64,000 nt of DNA from Danio rerio. Taxonomy: Eukaryota; Chordata; Actinopteri; Cypriniformes; Danionidae. The stretch spans positions 8,004,501 through 8,068,500 of the forward strand of contig NC_133194.1 of the NCBI RefSeq assembly GCF_049306965.1, given 5' to 3'. A model generated the notes under the pieces. That model worked only from the letters and a program-made list of their open reading frames with translations, was not told the DNA's origin and did not search any database. Every line of letters begins with the position of its first letter. Within the stretch, counting starts at the first letter, position 1. Below are positions 46,901-57,920 of this stretch, in pieces. The translations under genes and the position numbers were made by a program.

Positions 46901-49569
46901 AGGTCACACTTAATCCCTAAATAAATCTGCTCATTATATAACTACTTTGGAATACTTGGATTAAACCACTTGATTTATAGAAATTATTTCTCTTTAATTT
47001 AACAATTGTTAAATTAAACAATTTAATTTATTCTTGAGTTGTGTTTCAGATCTACTTAGGGTTTGTTACAACTAAAGGATGAGTTACTGAATGTTAGTTC
47101 TGCAGTGAATTAACTTTAAATGCCTGTCTTTAAATGTTTATTGATTTGCGTTTCAGCCATGTTGTGTCTGGTGGATTTGGCCGGTAGTGAGAGAGTGCAG
47201 AAGAGTCAGTCTCAAGGAGAGCGATTCAAGGAAATGACCGCCATCAACTCCTCCCTCACCAACCTGGGAATTGTAATCGCTGCTTTGGCCAACAAGGTAT
47301 CTTTTTCTGAATAGAACCCAATGCTTGACAATTGGAAAATGTAACATTGACATATTGACCTTCATTCTACAACGCGGAAGCTAACTCTCTTCTGCGATCA
47401 TTTTGAAATTTTGGAAATAACTAGGAATACCTAAAGACTGTGAATAGTCGAACTACTTTTGTAACAAGTGTGTTTTTGAAAATATATAGAAATGTTATAT
47501 AAAAAAAAATACCAGTTTGCAACATTAATCAGCATAACTAACGTTTTTATGGCTAAAACTCAATGGAAGTGAGTGAAGCCTGAAGTCTTGAGCCAAATAA
47601 GTTTCCAATAGATGTTCCCACTCTTACGCAAAAAAGAATAAGATCAATGTTTACTTTTCAAAGCCAAAACACTAATTGTATTGCAAGTAATAAATGAGTC
47701 AGATGAAAGAAATGATTTCACAAAATCATCGTCTTGTTCTTTTCAGGACAGCTTTGTTCCCTACCGTAACTCCAAGCTCACGTACCTCCTCCAGAACTGC
47801 CTCGGAGGCAACAGCAAAACGTAAGCAGGATGCTAAGGTTTTACTGAATATCATGTTTTGGTACCGTGTTTGAGTGTGTAACTTCTTTATTTTTCTCCTG
47901 TGCAGTTTGATGTTTGCGAATATTTCACCTGAGGAAGAAAGCTTCAGTGAATCTCTGAATTCCCTGCGCTTTGCCAGCAAGGTAGTCCTCTAATGTGATC
48001 ACATCTGTGTTTTTTGAAAATTTAGGTTGCGTCCTAAATGACACATTATACACTATGCACTTCTACACCTAACCGTGTAGTATATGAGGTTAGTGTTGTC
48101 CCAAATTGAACACTAATAATTAGTCTTTTACTAAATGGAAATTCAAACTGTTTCCCAGGTAACGTTTACCATTTGCCAAGTTAGTGAAATAAACTACCAA
48201 ATATTACCTGAGTACATCCACATATAGTCAGCAGGAAGCATAATCGCTCATAGGAGAATTCTGCTTTCACAAAACAAAGTAAAAACGTAAATCCAAACTC
48301 AAAGAGCACAAAAAAGGTCTTCTCCTTTATCATTAGCCCTTTCCCTTCTGCTACACGAACAAAGATGCGACAGTTTAAGTGTTCAACATTACACACTTTT
48401 ATTTGTTTAATCTTTTTTTCTTTCCACACAGTTGAATGAGATGCAGATGCAGTGTCAAGTTGAAACAACTAACTTGCACACGCAGTGCAGCTCCTCACTG
48501 TCATTTACATAGCAGTGGACCAATAAAAAGAGCTTGGAGGCGGGGCAATCGTTACAAGTTGCTGTTTACAAGCGCTCTGTAGCTCTGTTTTCATCCACCT
48601 ATTTTTATGTGCATTTTGGGGATGCGCATGAAAAAAACGGTTTATGGAAATGCCATGATGCGTATAAATTTTGAAAATGCGCAGAAAAGGCTTATCTGCA
48701 TAACTGAGTAGGATAAACTTTTTATTCGCTAAGAAAAGATGCGCACTATGATGGAAACACTTTAACCGCACAAAGTCCAGTATGCGCATTAAAAGGTCAT
48801 GTGATTTTGTTATAATTATATCATGTGATGATAACGTGTGTGAATGGACAAACCAGCAGGCTGAGCACATTGTAAACCATCTGAAATGTTGTTTTGGTCA
48901 TTCTAAATCGTCTTAATGTTTAAGTATTAGTGTTATTATATTATTAATAACCTCCAGAATCAAGAGCGTCTGTACTCCGCGTCTGACACCTTCAAACGCC
49001 ACCGCACGTTCACTGCGTGTCAGGATTGCCTTCTGAGGCGCAAGTCATTTATTAGATGAAGAAAAGATTGACGCAGCTTCTCCTACTTCAGCAAATTCAG
49101 TTCTTACTGTTGATATTTGGCACCTGTTAATCGGGAAGTGACCATTTTGTTCTCTTTGACTCGTTGGATGGAAACACTGCTTTATTCGCATGTCTTTTAT
49201 GCGGTAATCCAGTTTTGCGCATAAAGTTCATTCGTATTTTTGGATGGAAACATAGCTAATGAGCACCTCCTGCAAGTTATTCTGACTGGTCCAATTTTTT
49301 TGGACCTAACAGTGATGAACTGTGCTTTTGGTGTGCATGCATTTTGAATGAGCCCTAAGTGCATCATCCGGTTATTTAAAGCGCACTTATTCCTTTTAGA
49401 ATTTTCAGAGTGAAAACAACACTATTTATACTACAGAATGGCATAGAATAGTCTATAAGTAAGCGATTTGCAATGCACCTATACATTTTTCACAATGGTT
49501 TACGTCTGATTTACTGTGTTGCAGGTGAACGACTGTGTCATCGGAACAGCTTCTGCTAACAAGAAGTAG
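40928..49569 (+). CDS. kifc1: Kinesin family member C1 (kinesin-14, HSET/Ncd type), complete
   Basis: A minus-end-directed motor that crosslinks and focuses spindle microtubules. Coding exons: 40928-40939, 41800-41880, 42002-42098, 42195-42248, 42473-42508, 43018-43216, 43294-43459, 44028-44195, 44575-44694, 45107-45391, 45520-45684, 46232-46370, 47157-47296, 47747-47820, 47906-47981, 49525-49569. Phases are all consistent; 1857 nt, 618 residues (human is about 673). Order: basic, disordered tail with KKMRKVE (residues 32-38, SV40-like nuclear signal); RRPGWDLKG; coiled coil about 100-265; neck [14 protein letters not shown] at 269-282, the kinesin-14 arrangement with a C-terminal motor. P-loop GQTGSGKT 364-371, switch I NDHSSRSH 481-488, switch II DLAGSE 514-519. 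It ends [14 protein letters not shown]. The start ATG precedes NKENTSRLP; the first exon is noncoding (ends 40546). Confidence 0.96.
43865..43975 (+). mobile_element. Degenerate DANA SINE head
   Basis: TGGCTAAATGGTAAGCATGG, TTTCCTCACAGCAAGAGG and GAAGTTTGCATGTTCTCTCC match the tRNA-related head and early body of DANA with many changes. It lies in a kifc1 intron just before exon 44028. Confidence 0.65.
45107..45391 (+). CDS. kifc1: kifc1 P-loop exon
   Basis: Encodes 95 residues including YNFSFDRVF, the helix [20 protein letters not shown] and the nucleotide-binding P-loop [16 protein letters not shown]. All key Walker residues are present, so the ATPase should be active. Confidence 0.95.
45780..45980. 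mobile_element. Angel-like MITE, partial
   Basis: TTGAACACAAAAGAAGATAT at the left, TGGAAGTCTATGGTTACTGG in the middle and TGGATGAACTATCCCTTTAA at the right. The left terminus is missing. Confidence 0.6.
46232..46370 (+). CDS. kifc1: kifc1 switch I exon
   Basis: Reads [20 protein letters not shown] then [14 protein letters not shown]. The switch I NxxSSRSH core is intact. Confidence 0.95.
46470..46730. mobile_element. Angel-like MITE with perfect hairpin core
   Basis: The family words TTTTGTTGAACACAAAAC and AAGATATTCTGAA flank a perfect inverted repeat at 46572-46611 and 46617-46656. Outer termini are worn. In a kifc1 intron. Confidence 0.6.
47157..47296 (+). CDS. kifc1: kifc1 switch II exon
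   Basis: Reads [19 protein letters not shown] then [18 protein letters not shown]; switch II DLAGSE is intact. It joins to 47747 at [20 protein letters not shown]. Confidence 0.95.
48001..49524. other. Last kifc1 intron: transposon-derived
   Basis: A degenerate repeat starts near 48027 (GCGTCCTAAATGACACATTA). It is followed by a clearer element at 48581-49258. No open frame with family resemblance is present. The intron is by far the longest of kifc1. Confidence 0.5.
48581..49258. mobile_element. MITE with AGCTNTGTTTNCATCCA ends
   Basis: AGCTCTGTTTTCATCCACCT at the left is mirrored by TTTTGGATGGAAACATAGCT at the right. Inner words ATGCGCAT and TGCGCATAA recur in both halves. No coding content. 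Confidence 0.65.
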
Positions 49570-49764
49570 CCTGGCTGTCATCTCCGAACATCCATTTTAA
49601 TGCGTTTTTAACTTTTACCTGAACTTCAGTTATTCATTGTATATTCTCATCTCCCTCCATATTTTATATTTCTGTTATGCTTTTTAATGTTCAGTCTCCC
49701 TGACAGAGTTTTAATGTTTTGCAACCATCAAAAGCATATTGTAATTCAACCTTTCAGTGATATC

Positions 49765-49770
49765 AATAAA
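49765..49770 (+). terminator. kifc1: kifc1 polyadenylation signal
   Basis: A canonical AATAAA lies 195 nt after the stop codon, followed by a TG/T-rich stretch (TGTTTCATGGCTTTG). The mRNA should end near 49785-49800. Confidence 0.75.
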
Positions 49771-49800
49771 TGTTTCATGGCTTTGTAATGCAGTGGTGAT

Positions 49801-50560
49801 TGTGATGCAAAGTGTAGACAGTTTTGGAAATGCATATGAAAATTGGTCATCTGTGTTTGTGAAAAATGCTAGTACAATTAAAAACAAGGTTACCATTATG
49901 TTGACCACTGTTTTAGTAAGACATATTTTGTTTTTGTAAAAACTATTTTAGTATAAATTTTGTTGTTTTTTAAGTAATAGTTCACAGTATGTGCATTTCG
50001 ATGTATTTTGGATCAAACAAATGCATAAATGGTACATATAGAACCTGTACGTGTGTGTAAATGTTTGCTATATTTTATCTATATGTTTGTTTGATTTGTA
50101 AAGCATAGTATAGGAAATTTAACAAAGCAACACAAAGCTAAGGACAAAATCAAAAGACTAAAAAGTCTTGGTTCCTCTTAATTTGTTTGTGTGGATTTGG
50201 ATGAAATGTTATTAAATATTATTTTATTCTATAAAAGTCTGGTAACATAAAATACTGACATTTAGAGCTTGTTTTCCACCCCATTTTTTTAAAAAGTGGT
50301 CTCAATTTTTTTTTTTATATCTGAGGATGTACACTGCATTTTTATTTTATTGTAGTCAAAACTATTAAAAAATGATCTAAGTATATTGTTATGAGTCATT
50401 AATGTGTAATTTAAAAGTATATTTCCCTAATTTTAATTATTGACACGATATTATGAGTCCAAATCGATTTTAAAGTGATATTCTCGACGTTGTTATTCTA
50501 ATAGCCTATTTATGTTGCAATTGTGTATATTGAACGTATATTTTCATAATGAGGTAAATT
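49801..50560. other. Intergenic between kifc1 and zbtb22
   Basis: AT-rich sequence with no recognised repeat ends or coding frame. It leads into the CpG-rich zbtb22 promoter at about 50.56 kb. Confidence 0.5.
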
Positions 50561-50799
50561 TGCTGGTGTTGTTTAACGGCGCTTGTTGCCATGGCGACAC
50601 AGAAAAGGATCCCAGTGTTTGGTTTCCTTTTTCCGTCGGCCGAGTCTACAGCAGCTGTCTGGGATTTCTTAAAGGCGAAACCAGACTCAACACCCGATGT
50701 CGGTCCACCATTACACTCGGCGTTCCTGCACGGTGGGAAACGGCGATTTAACACAATGAAAACCTCTCGTTTGAGTGCCTGACGGAGAAATTTAAATCG
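50560..50799 (+). promoter_or_regulatory. zbtb22: zbtb22 CpG-rich promoter and noncoding first exon
   Basis: GC and CpG content rise abruptly, and a strong donor (AATCG|GTAAGA) occurs at 50799/50800, the only good one before the coding acceptor at 52579. The exon would be 5' UTR. An ATG in good context (TTGCCATGG, 50591) opens a 63-codon frame ending at 50782, before the donor, so it would be an upstream ORF if the start site lies 5' of it. Start site position is unknown. Confidence 0.55.
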
Positions 50800-51817
50800 G
50801 TAAGATATCCCGCTTTATAAATTGAGGCTGATTTGGGAAACAATCCGCTTCTGTGCTTCTTAAGGCCACAGACGGTCGGTTTGGCAGCGGTTGGCTAACG
50901 TAAATAAGAGCAGAGCCCCCCTGAACACTGACGACAACACAGAGAGGGGCTGTGGATATTTATACGTGGCGAATTAGTTTTAATACACGCTGAATGCGAG
51001 CAGATAACAGCTGCGTGTGTGTGTTGAGTTAACGTAAACAATAACGACATTTTAACAGAGAGAAAAATATGAACGCATCTAAGGCGTTATAACCGGATTG
51101 AAGCAAAATAATTGAGATTATTAGTCAACAGAAAGGCTATTTAGCAAGCCTTTAGGGTGAAATAAAAAAGTGAAGTGTTCATGCAGTGCCTGGTCAATGC
51201 CCCTTGTTCTTTGGACTTGCAATATCGTTTGCTGTGTGTTCAAAGAGAAATAAGACATATTTCATCAAAAATAATGTTGTAACGTTAATATGTTTGTGAA
51301 ACTTCAAAACCTCAGCAGCTTCGTGTATCGCTCTCTCTGTTGCAAAAATAAATAAAAATGAGAGGAAAAAGAGACTTCGGAAGCTTTGGTTTCTGCTCTC
51401 AGCTTTTAAAAAATAATTACCTTCAACCCAAATTTACCTTTTCGAGCAGCAGTTTAAATTCCAGGTAGCATATTTCAACATTATATCCCTTAATGTTTAA
51501 GAATTAGGAATAATCCTTCTTATTTTAGCTCACACAACCTGAACTAGCTAATTCAGATCTACATGCAAACTTCCAGATACTCCAGATGTGTGTTGATGCA
51601 TTTGGAGCTAAACTCTACAGGTCAGGAGCTCTCTAGGACCAAGTTTGGACACCCCGATACTAAGAAAACAATTGGATTGAATGCATCGTTGACTGTCTGT
51701 GGAAGTGGTTAAACCTGTATTACATTTAACTACCATTTTCACCCTTTTGGTTCAGCTGCAACCTTCATCAAATACACATGTCTTTAGTTAGCAAGTGCTC
51801 CTTCAGATCCTACTCAA

Positions 51818-52142
51818 GCTGCGTTCACATTGGACTTTTCCTCCCATAGACCTCCATTCACACGCATGCTAATGCAGAACGGAAACGCAAGCTCATGCGT
51901 CAAGTTTCGCAGTTTGCTGGGCCGCAAAGTTCAAGCTTGCTAAACCCTTACCTGCAAAATCACACACTTGACTGCGTAAGACCAATCGAAGATCAAAACA
52001 TGACCTCTCTGGACAGATTTTTATAACATGGACCAATCCTTTGTTTTTTTAAATGTCCAATCATCTTGTTTAATCCTGCCCCTTTTCGCAGCGCCATACT
52101 ACAGATGTTCGCAAGCTCAAACTCTAATGTGACCAAAGCTTG
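51818..52142. mobile_element. MITE with GCGTTCACATTGG ends
   Basis: AAGCTGCGTTCACATTGGAC at the left is mirrored by CTCTAATGTGACCAAAGCTT at the right. Inner inverse words CGCAAGCTC and GCAAGCTCAAAC. It sits in the first zbtb22 intron. Confidence 0.6.
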
Positions 52143-52581
52143 AGTTGTGTTTGATTAGGGTTGGAGCTATGTAGTAAGGTAGATCTTCAGGAACTGGGTT
52201 GAGCACCCCTGTTTTAGACCCATTTTTCAGAATTATCGAATAATTGCATCAGCGAAACTTTTAACAACGGCACTACACATTTTCAAACTCTCCCCAAACA
52301 AACACACCTTAATCAACTCGTCAGAACGTTAGAAAAGACTCCAAAACCTGAAATGATTTTGTCAGGTAAGGGTGACATCCAAAATATTCACTGTTGATGT
52401 GACTCCAGGAACAGCATTGGGAGACATTGACCTAGAGTAAACATGCCCTGTATTCGGCACTTTTATACCTGACTGGCAAGCAAGTTCTGCTGCTGTGAGA
52501 ACGTACACTGAGTAACGTAAGTTTGCACTCAAATAAACTATTATGCAATGGCTATTTTTTAAGGCTCGTATTCTTGCAGGA

Positions 52582-52794
52582 ATGCAGTCAGCCACAGCGG
52601 ACCAGACTTTTGTTGACTCCACGGGTTCGGTGGTGCAGGTGTGCTTCCCCAGAGCGCAGACCTCAGTTCTGGATAGCCTGAATCGTCAGCGCGAAGAAGG
52701 CCATCTCTGCGACCTCTCCATCCATGTTCAGGGCCAGGTGTTCAAGGCACACCGATGTGTGCTGGCTGCTTCATCCCCTTACTTCCATGATCAG
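52582..52794 (+). CDS. zbtb22: zbtb22 coding exon 1 (first half of BTB)
   Basis: 71 codons from MQSATADQTFVDS to ASSPYFHDQ. The acceptor TTCTTGCAG is strong and leaves a 2-nt leader before the ATG, so almost all of the 5' UTR is in an upstream exon. Confidence 0.94.
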
Positions 52795-55700
52795 GTATGG
52801 CTTCTATGTCCATTCATGCCCTGTATGTTGTTAAAGTATTTATTGAAGTACAGTAACATGAAACATCATGCTCCCCTTGGTTACTGTTTCTAGGAATATT
52901 TCTTATTGAAATACTGAAAACTAAGAAACAATCAGATTAAGTGATTTTAATATCGATCAAAGTTTGTTTGGATAATCCTATTGAAATCCATAGACACTAT
53001 TTTAATTATGTAGACATGCAAACAAGTTAACAAAGTAAAGTTTAGTTATAGACTAATTTCGAGAGGATCACGTGCTTATTATTGTTCTCAGCTGCTCCCG
53101 CATCAGCTCATGGTTGAACTCACTTTAGATAAGATAGTTTTCTTATCTCTATATCTTCATCTTGAAGAATCCCCCCCGAAACCAGCCCCTACTCCCCCTC
53201 TTTTCCAGATGCCAGACACAGCGGCCCAGTGATAAGCACTTTTGCCTCACAGCAAGAATGTCTCTGATTAAAATCCATAATAAACCAGATGACATTTTTG
53301 TGTGGAGTTTGCTCGTTTTTCCTGGGCTCACATGGGTTTTCCCTGGGTTCTCCGGTTTCCTCCCACAGTTACGCAACCTATGTAAATTAAAAAAAAATGA
53401 TGATACCTTAGTGAGTACACCTCTCCTCAGCCATACATATCTGTCATTAGCCACGAATAAGCCTGGGGGAGTTCGAGATCTACCTGAGCTCAAACTCCCC
53501 TCTCGTCCTGCAAACAGGAGGGAGCCCAGGGCTCAAGGATCTCATAAGCTCAAAGCTCTCTCTCGGGTGTGCATGCCAAACAAGCTTTATTATCAATTAT
53601 CAGCTAAGTGTGAACTCTTGAAACTGCTCAAAGATGATCTAAAATTAAAAATAAAGGATTTACACCTTGATTAGTTGGGTCAAGTGTGTTAAATCATAGT
53701 TGAAGCTAAACTCTAGAAAACAGTGGGGCTTTAAAATCACCTTATACCCTTAAATAGAGCACTATTGGAGGGAGTGGCTATCTATACTGGTGTCTGAAAC
53801 CATAGTGGATGTTCTGAAGTATACTAAATATATTACAAAATGCATTGCATGTACAATAGGTGTACATGCAATGGGTAGAGAAAACCCACAATGCACTGTG
53901 AGAGTTTGCACACCAAATAATGTTCTGCATCCTAAATCCTATCTATGTAAATGTATCGTCATAACAGAAATCAAAATACTTTGTTTCAATACTAGTAAAC
54001 AGCTTGCTAAGTGTGAAATAACTATCACAGGATCTGATCAAGAATGTGAAAATCTAATTTGTCTGTGGGATTAATCAACCTGCTAAACTCAAATAAACAG
54101 CATCCTTTCTAGAGTTCCAGATCAGTCAGTGCTCAAATTCACTCTTTTTAAGTTGACTATATTAGTTGACTAATGTAGAGAATCGTGAATGAGGGTATAA
54201 GGGGTGATTTCAGATACAGAAACAAGTCCGAGCATGCTTGAACTAAATAATTAAATGGTGCGTAAATGTTTAAGTATTGATTAAGTTTATCTTTATTAGT
54301 CATTTCACAATATTTGATTCTGCTTGAAAGGTGCTGCTGAAGAACATGTCCACTGTCTCCATCCCGGCCGTCATGGACCCTCTGGCCTTCGAGAGTGTCC
54401 TCAGCTGTGCATACACCGGCCAGCTGCGAATGCTTCGCGAAGACATCGTTAACTACCTCACTGTTGGCAGTGTGCTTCAAATGTGGCACATTGTGGACAA
54501 ATGCACTGAGCTTCTCAAAGAGGGGAAGGGAGGTTCCAGTGGGCCTCAGGGATCCGGAGAGAAGGAGAACATAGGACAGGGCAGCGGCACCAACAAGGTG
54601 GCACAAGCAGACGGAGGAGAAGCACCTTCTACACCTCAACCTCCCAGCCGCCCCTCCTTCAGTGAGAGCCAGTCCCCAAGCAGCACCAATTACTTCAGTC
54701 CTAGAGACGCAAACTTTGGCGGAGCCATGGTGTCCACCATAGCAGTAGGAGAGGGTGCAGTACACTCCACCCCGTCCTACTGCATGCCCTCCGGTGGAGA
54801 AGAAGGTTTCATGATCGAAGATGAAGAAGATGATGACGATGAGTTGTTGTTTTCCAGGAAAAGAGATAGAGGAGGTAAGCAAAAGAGCACCTCCTCTGTG
54901 TCCGATCAAGAGGTTGGGGTGAGTGACAGCTTTGGTGTCTCGTCGTATCAAGACGGAGATTCCTCACCACCCCAGAAGCACCCATCGTACATTCAGCCAA
55001 GCATTATGCCCAGAAAACAGTGGGTGGTGGTGAAGACGGAGCACTCGAGAGATGATGACCTGATCGTGGTGTCAGGAGGAGAGGAAGGAGGCGACGATGA
55101 AGAGGAACGAGAGATGGCCATAGTCAGGGAGAGGGACAGGACATTTAACATATCCAATGTTAGGACCCTTTCTGGACTTAGAGAAGATGCTGAAATGGAT
55201 GCACAGGTGAGTCAGAACTTTTGTTGATATTATCAACCAGAAATACTTGCAACATACATTAAGATTAACTTTCGTCTTTACTCAAATACCCATAGGTTGA
55301 CTATTGTCAGTCCTCGGAAGACTACCTCAAATTTGAGAGGGGTATAATTGACCAAACATCCTCTCAACACCCTCCTGAGAACTCCAGTCAGTGCCCCAAC
55401 AGGGCCATGTCTGGCATGCTCGGCTCGGTTCAGTCAACGTCTGCCAGAGCTCAACTCTTCCCTCTGGATATGCAAGGAAACCAGATTCTTCTGTACAATC
55501 AAGCTGCCCTGGAGTCTACGTCTCCATTAGGCCTCACAGGCGGAATGTCCGGGGTGTCTCTCAAAGGAAGTCTTGAACACGGAGCGGTCCACTTGCCTAG
55601 CCAAGGGGCTTTGGGTAGTGGTATGGAAGGCTTAGACGCCGGCTCTGCTGGCAGTTCAGGCAAGGTCTTCATGTGTCATTGTGGGAAGACGTTCACTCAC

Positions 55701-56222
55701 AAGAGCATGCGTGACCGCCACATCAACATGCACCTGAACCTGCGGCCCTTCCACTGCCCTGTTTGTGCCAAGAAGTTCAAGATGAAGCATCACCTCACAG
55801 AGCACATGAAGACCCACACCGGTCTGAAGCCCTATGACTGCCATGGCTGTGGGAAGAAGTTCATGTGGCGCGACAGCTTCATGAGGCATCGCTCGCACTG
55901 CGAGAGACGCGGCAGGTCGGAGAGAGCATCTGAGAGGTCAGTCATCTCTCCGCCACATCACCTGAAGCTTCCCTCAGCTAGTGAGCCCAATCAAGGTGGT
56001 GCCGGCGCTAGAAGTGGGCTTCCCATTTTGTCTCCGCAACATTCCATCAGCAGCAACGGCGTCTCCTGTCTTAGCATGGCTGCATCGGGGTCTCTTTTAG
56101 GAATGAGCTCTCAGAGTGGGTCGCACAGCCTTGGTTCTGGCATTCTGGGCATCGGTGGCAATCGTAGTGGGTGTGTTGAAGACGTCTGTGAGGAAAACGT
56201 TGACGAGAGCAGCGTCACATAA
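52582..56222 (+). CDS. zbtb22: Zinc finger and BTB domain-containing 22, complete coding region
   Basis: A BTB/POZ zinc-finger nuclear protein; BTB proteins dimerise and recruit corepressors, but the targets of ZBTB22 are not established. Three coding exons: 52582-52794, 54331-55206 and 55296-56222; 671 residues. The BTB domain spans about 22-130 (LCDLSIHVQGQVFKAHRCVL, ASSPYFHDQ-VLLKNM, CAYTGQLRM, LTVGSVLQMWHIVDKCTELL). Then come QSPSSTNYFSPR, an acidic EDEEDDDDE run, PSIMPRKQWV, LDMQGNQIL and three fingers at about 488-566. Each block has its counterpart in human ZBTB22 as I recall it. The start is the first ATG of the exon (exon opens at 52580). ATG 52543 is in frame but upstream of the acceptor, in the intron. 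A paralogue (a or b) is expected in zebrafish; I do not assign it. Confidence 0.95.
53217..53400 (+). mobile_element. Degenerate DANA SINE
   Basis: CGGCCCAGTGATAAGCACTT and TTGCCTCACAGCAAGAATG are a tRNA-like head; GTGTGGAGTTTGCTCGTTTT and TTCTCCGGTTTCCTCCCACA follow as body. It is in the second zbtb22 intron. A 170-codon frame across it is fortuitous. Confidence 0.75.
53731..54223. mobile_element. MITE with ATCACCNNTATACCC ends
   Basis: AAAATCACCTTATACCCTTA at the left is mirrored by GGTATAAGGGGTGATTTCAG at the right. It ends about 110 bp before zbtb22 coding exon 2. Confidence 0.65.
54331..55206 (+). CDS. zbtb22: zbtb22 coding exon 2 (second half of BTB and linker)
   Basis: 292 codons, phase 0 at both ends. 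The BTB is completed by VLLKNMSTVSIPAVMDP to CTELLKE; a Ser/Pro-rich and acidic linker follows with NYFSPR, SIMPRKQWVVVK and NISNVRTLS. The antisense frame of 264 codons over this exon is a shadow. Confidence 0.95.
55296..56222 (+). CDS. zbtb22: zbtb22 coding exon 3 (three zinc fingers)
   Basis: 308 codons and TAA. Fingers: FMCHCGKTF...HINMH with an unusual C-x1-C pair, FHCPVCAKKF...HMKTH, and YDCHGCGKKF...HRSHC with a Cys as the last ligand. Both departures are also in the human protein as I recall it, so they are family features. The Ser/Gly-rich tail ends ENVDESSVT. Confidence 0.95.
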   Translation, partial: VDYCQSSEDYLKFERGIIDQTSSQHPPENSSQCPNRAMSGMLGSVQSTSARAQLFPLDMQGNQILLYNQAALESTSPLGLTGGMSGVSLKGSLEHGAVHLPSQGALGSGMEGLDAGSAGSSGKVFMCHCGKTFTHKSMRDRHINMHLNLRPFHCPVCAKKFKMKHHLTEHMKTHTGLKPYDCHGCGKKFMWRDSFMRHRSHCERRGRSERASERSVISPPHHLKLPSASEPNQGGAGARSGLPILSPQHSISSNGVSCLSMAASGSLLGMSSQSGSHSLGSGILGIGGNRSGCVEDVCEENVDESSVT

Positions 56223-56705
56223 GAGGTGACCCCGCATGAGATGAGTGTCCCGCAACACCAGAGCACTTGTCTTTGGTTTAACAGGGACTACCATGCACAG
56301 TTGTCTCAATTCTTTACCTCATGTCGGTGAGTGCGCCATACAAGATGTCCCACGTGTGTTTAAAAATAATACCAATGACCAAGTGCCCATTGCTAGCTCA
56401 CGTATGTATCTACTTAAAGTACAGGCTGCTATGGTGACTATCGAAACCATATCCAGGCCAGGAATATGGGAGGGTCGCCATCATTTTTAAAGCTGCCTCA
56501 CTAGCACAGAACTTTTGTTCACTGTTGCTCTAAGTGCCATTCCGTTATGTTGTCCGATATTATGTTGTACAGAGGTGTACATTACTGTAACTCATTTGGT
56601 CCGCTCTTGATGTGAAGTTTTATTGTACTGTCACAACTATATACAGTATGTTCACTTTTAAATGTGTTGATCTGAAAACAACACGGCTTCCAGTGCTGGT
56701 TTCCT
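56223..56705 (+). other. zbtb22: zbtb22 proximal 3' UTR
   Basis: Sequence between the stop codon and the first transposon. It has no AATAAA or ATTAAA, so the transcript is likely to continue further. Confidence 0.5.
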
Positions 56706-56959
56706 TAGACCGTTTCACACCAAGAACGATAACTATAACGAAAACTATAAATGCCCATTCACACCAATGACGAGAACTATAATGAGCACTGAGGGGTTAT
56801 CAGGTGTTGAGCATGGTTTTGTCTGCACGGGTTTTTATAGGCAGTCACAGATGAGCACGGATTAATTTATTTAAGATTAATATGTCATGTCAGCAACAGT
56901 GGCTATTTTCATGAAAAAAAAACTGTTTAATTGAATCATGTAAACAGCACAATTTTAAT

Positions 56960-57628
56960 AGTGGTCCCTCGTTATTCGCGGGACTTACATTCTATAAATA
57001 ACTCATGATAGGCGAAATCCGCAAAATAGTCAGCTTTATTTTTTTTTTTACAATTTTTATAGATGTTTTAAGACTGTAAACCCCACCTACACACTTTAAA
57101 CACTTTTGCCAAACAGGCATTAACATTTTAACACATTTCTCTTGTTTAAACACTCTCAAAGTTCAAATCTTCATAGAAAAATAAGTCCAATATTATAGAT
57201 CGAAACTAAAGATCTAAATTTGATCTTCATTTATTTATTCCGTAATGGCGCTCTACAGCCTCGTAACTTCTACCTTCCTTTAGCATGTCCAGATTTCCAA
57301 CTTTTTGTGCGATGGCTAGCATCTTCCTCTGCCTTTTAAGTGCTACCACAGGTGTCTTTAATGGTGCAGAACATTTAATCGAAATTGTGAGGTGAAAACT
57401 TGCAAACATACCACTTCATACCACACTGCTAGCAAGATTTATGATTGAAGATTTATGTAAATCTTGTCAAGCTGAACGCATTCTGAACTGCACAGGAGAC
57501 ACGGCGCGGAGATTGATTGACAATGGTCAACAGCCAATCAGGACGTAGAACAGAAAGCGCTGTAGAAAAAAATATGCGAAACTGCGAGGCCACGGAAAGT
57601 GAACCGCGTTATAACGAGAGAACACTGT
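56960..57628 (-). mobile_element. Tigger/pogo-like element with transposase N-terminal piece
   Basis: GTGGTCCCTCGTTATTCGCG at the left is mirrored by CGCGTTATAACGAGAGAACAC at the right, next to TA. A minus-strand frame at 57227-57409 reads VVALKRQRKMLAIAQKVG and GRSYEAVERHYGINK, resembling the CENP-B/Psq-type helix-turn-helix at the N-terminus of Tigger transposases. The rest of the transposase, including the DDE domain, is absent. Confidence 0.65.
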
Positions 57629-57920
57629 ACAATATTTACAATCGTTAACCAAATTTGTCTTTAAAATAGTGTTAGTAATTGATCAACGTTTACCTTGTGC
57701 AAGTGCAGTTATAAAACTGATGTAGGCAAACTGTACAAATGTCCACAGACCTTCCTAATCATGCGAATTCCGTCATGTGGAGGAACAGAGTTGAACGAAT
57801 TATACGTTAATAAGTGATTCGTTGTATAAATACTAAAAACTAAAATGTAATTTTATATTAATTTCTTGTTTGTTAGACCACTGCACTAAATTGATATCAC
57901 ATTTGCAATTGGGTTAATGC

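Noticed and set aside
53162-53674. 170-codon plus-strand frame in a zbtb22 intron
   Set aside because: It runs across a degenerate DANA SINE and unrelated sequence; no family resemblance.
54157-54951. 264-codon minus-strand frame
   Set aside because: It is antisense to zbtb22 coding exon 2, whose plus-strand product has clear BTB similarity and splice sites.
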